A stretch of 13,536 bases of DNA from an uncultured Flammeovirgaceae bacterium (GTDB lineage: Bacteria > Bacteroidota > Bacteroidia > Cytophagales > Cyclobacteriaceae), in NCBI GenBank assembly GCA_946886805.1, contig CAMPJM010000048.1:1-13536 (forward strand), in the 5' to 3' direction. Positions 13,399 to 13,536 of the stretch are shown here, in pieces. Position numbers and translations under genes: made by a program. Numbering within the stretch: the first letter of the stretch is position 1; each line of letters starts with the position of its first letter. Below the pieces are notes generated by a model. The model worked only from the letters and a program-made list of their open reading frames with translations. It did no database searches and had not been told where the DNA came from.

Positions 13399-13420
13399 CT
13401 TAGCGGAGCTAAGGTTTTTT
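13399..13420 (+). terminator. Hairpin in the rho leader, terminator-shaped on the plus strand
   Basis: CTTAGC (13399-13404), loop GGA, GCTAAG (13408-13413), then G and six T (13415-13420) on the plus strand. Read this way it would stop antisense transcription leaving rho. Read on the minus strand it is a stem-loop in the rho leader, 24 nt before the start codon. Rho genes are often autoregulated through their leaders, so a role in rho control is possible. The remaining 116 bases to the window end show no gene. Confidence 0.45.
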
Positions 13421-13536
13421 GGATTGACAAATAAATATTTTGATTATTTTTTTAGAATCTAACACTAAAAAGGTATGAACATGTAATGCTAAAAGTTCAA
13501 AAGATATTTCTGTTAGACAATGCAATTATATACTAA

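Noticed and set aside
13376..13399. GTG start for Rho that would add eight residues
   Set aside because: Rho of this phylum starts with MY.IEEL, which matches the ATG at 13375; the extension has no conserved look.

Overview
The window looks like a chromosomal stretch from a Bacteroidota bacterium, probably of the Cytophagales type. The DNA is AT-rich and start codons lack clear Shine-Dalgarno sequences. The Rho factor carries the long disordered N-terminal insertion typical of the phylum. Spacers contain the short G/C-hairpin and A/T-rich repeats common in Bacteroidota, and two candidate -7 boxes fit TAnnTTTG. The genus cannot be fixed from the sequence alone. Most of the window is ordinary housekeeping and accessory chromosome, with no phage, insertion sequence, rRNA, tRNA or CRISPR array seen.

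Left part (1-3640, all genes on the minus strand). A cut-off MFS efflux-type transporter lies at the window edge. Upstream of it are a small HMA-fold-like protein without the metal-binding CxxC and a TetR-family repressor with a palindrome in its own promoter region. The spacer between transporter and HMA-like gene holds a 94-bp element with 20-bp perfect inverted arms. Next come a carboxymuconolactone decarboxylase/AhpD-like protein and an ECF41 (SigJ-like) sigma factor with a fused SnoaL-like C-terminal domain. Both genes are preceded by the same bipartite sequence (TGTCACG, 16 nt, TGTC), so the sigma factor probably drives itself and its partner.

Middle part (3640-6340). A 3-hydroxyacyl-CoA-dehydrogenase-like protein with a degraded NAD-binding end is divergent from ridA. 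The ridA gene overlaps a two-TM protein gene by 4 nt. After a spacer with a likely terminator comes a compact hicB-hicA toxin-antitoxin pair, also overlapping by 4 nt.

Right part (6340-13536). gltX is followed 3 nt later by a small highly charged protein, then by an AIM24-family protein preceded by four perfect 7-bp tandem repeats, then by a stand-alone lysine-ketoglutarate-reductase-like dehydrogenase. This last gene converges on corA. Upstream of corA on the minus strand is rho. A strong intrinsic terminator after rho ends directly against the corA start codon.

The strongest regulatory observation is the pair of matching ECF41-type promoters. Other points worth checking are the rho/corA terminator-start arrangement, the stand-alone LKR enzyme, the degenerate 3HCDH protein, the long inverted-repeat element and two antisense coding-like fragments. 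I see no clear candidate for a wholly new multigene system.
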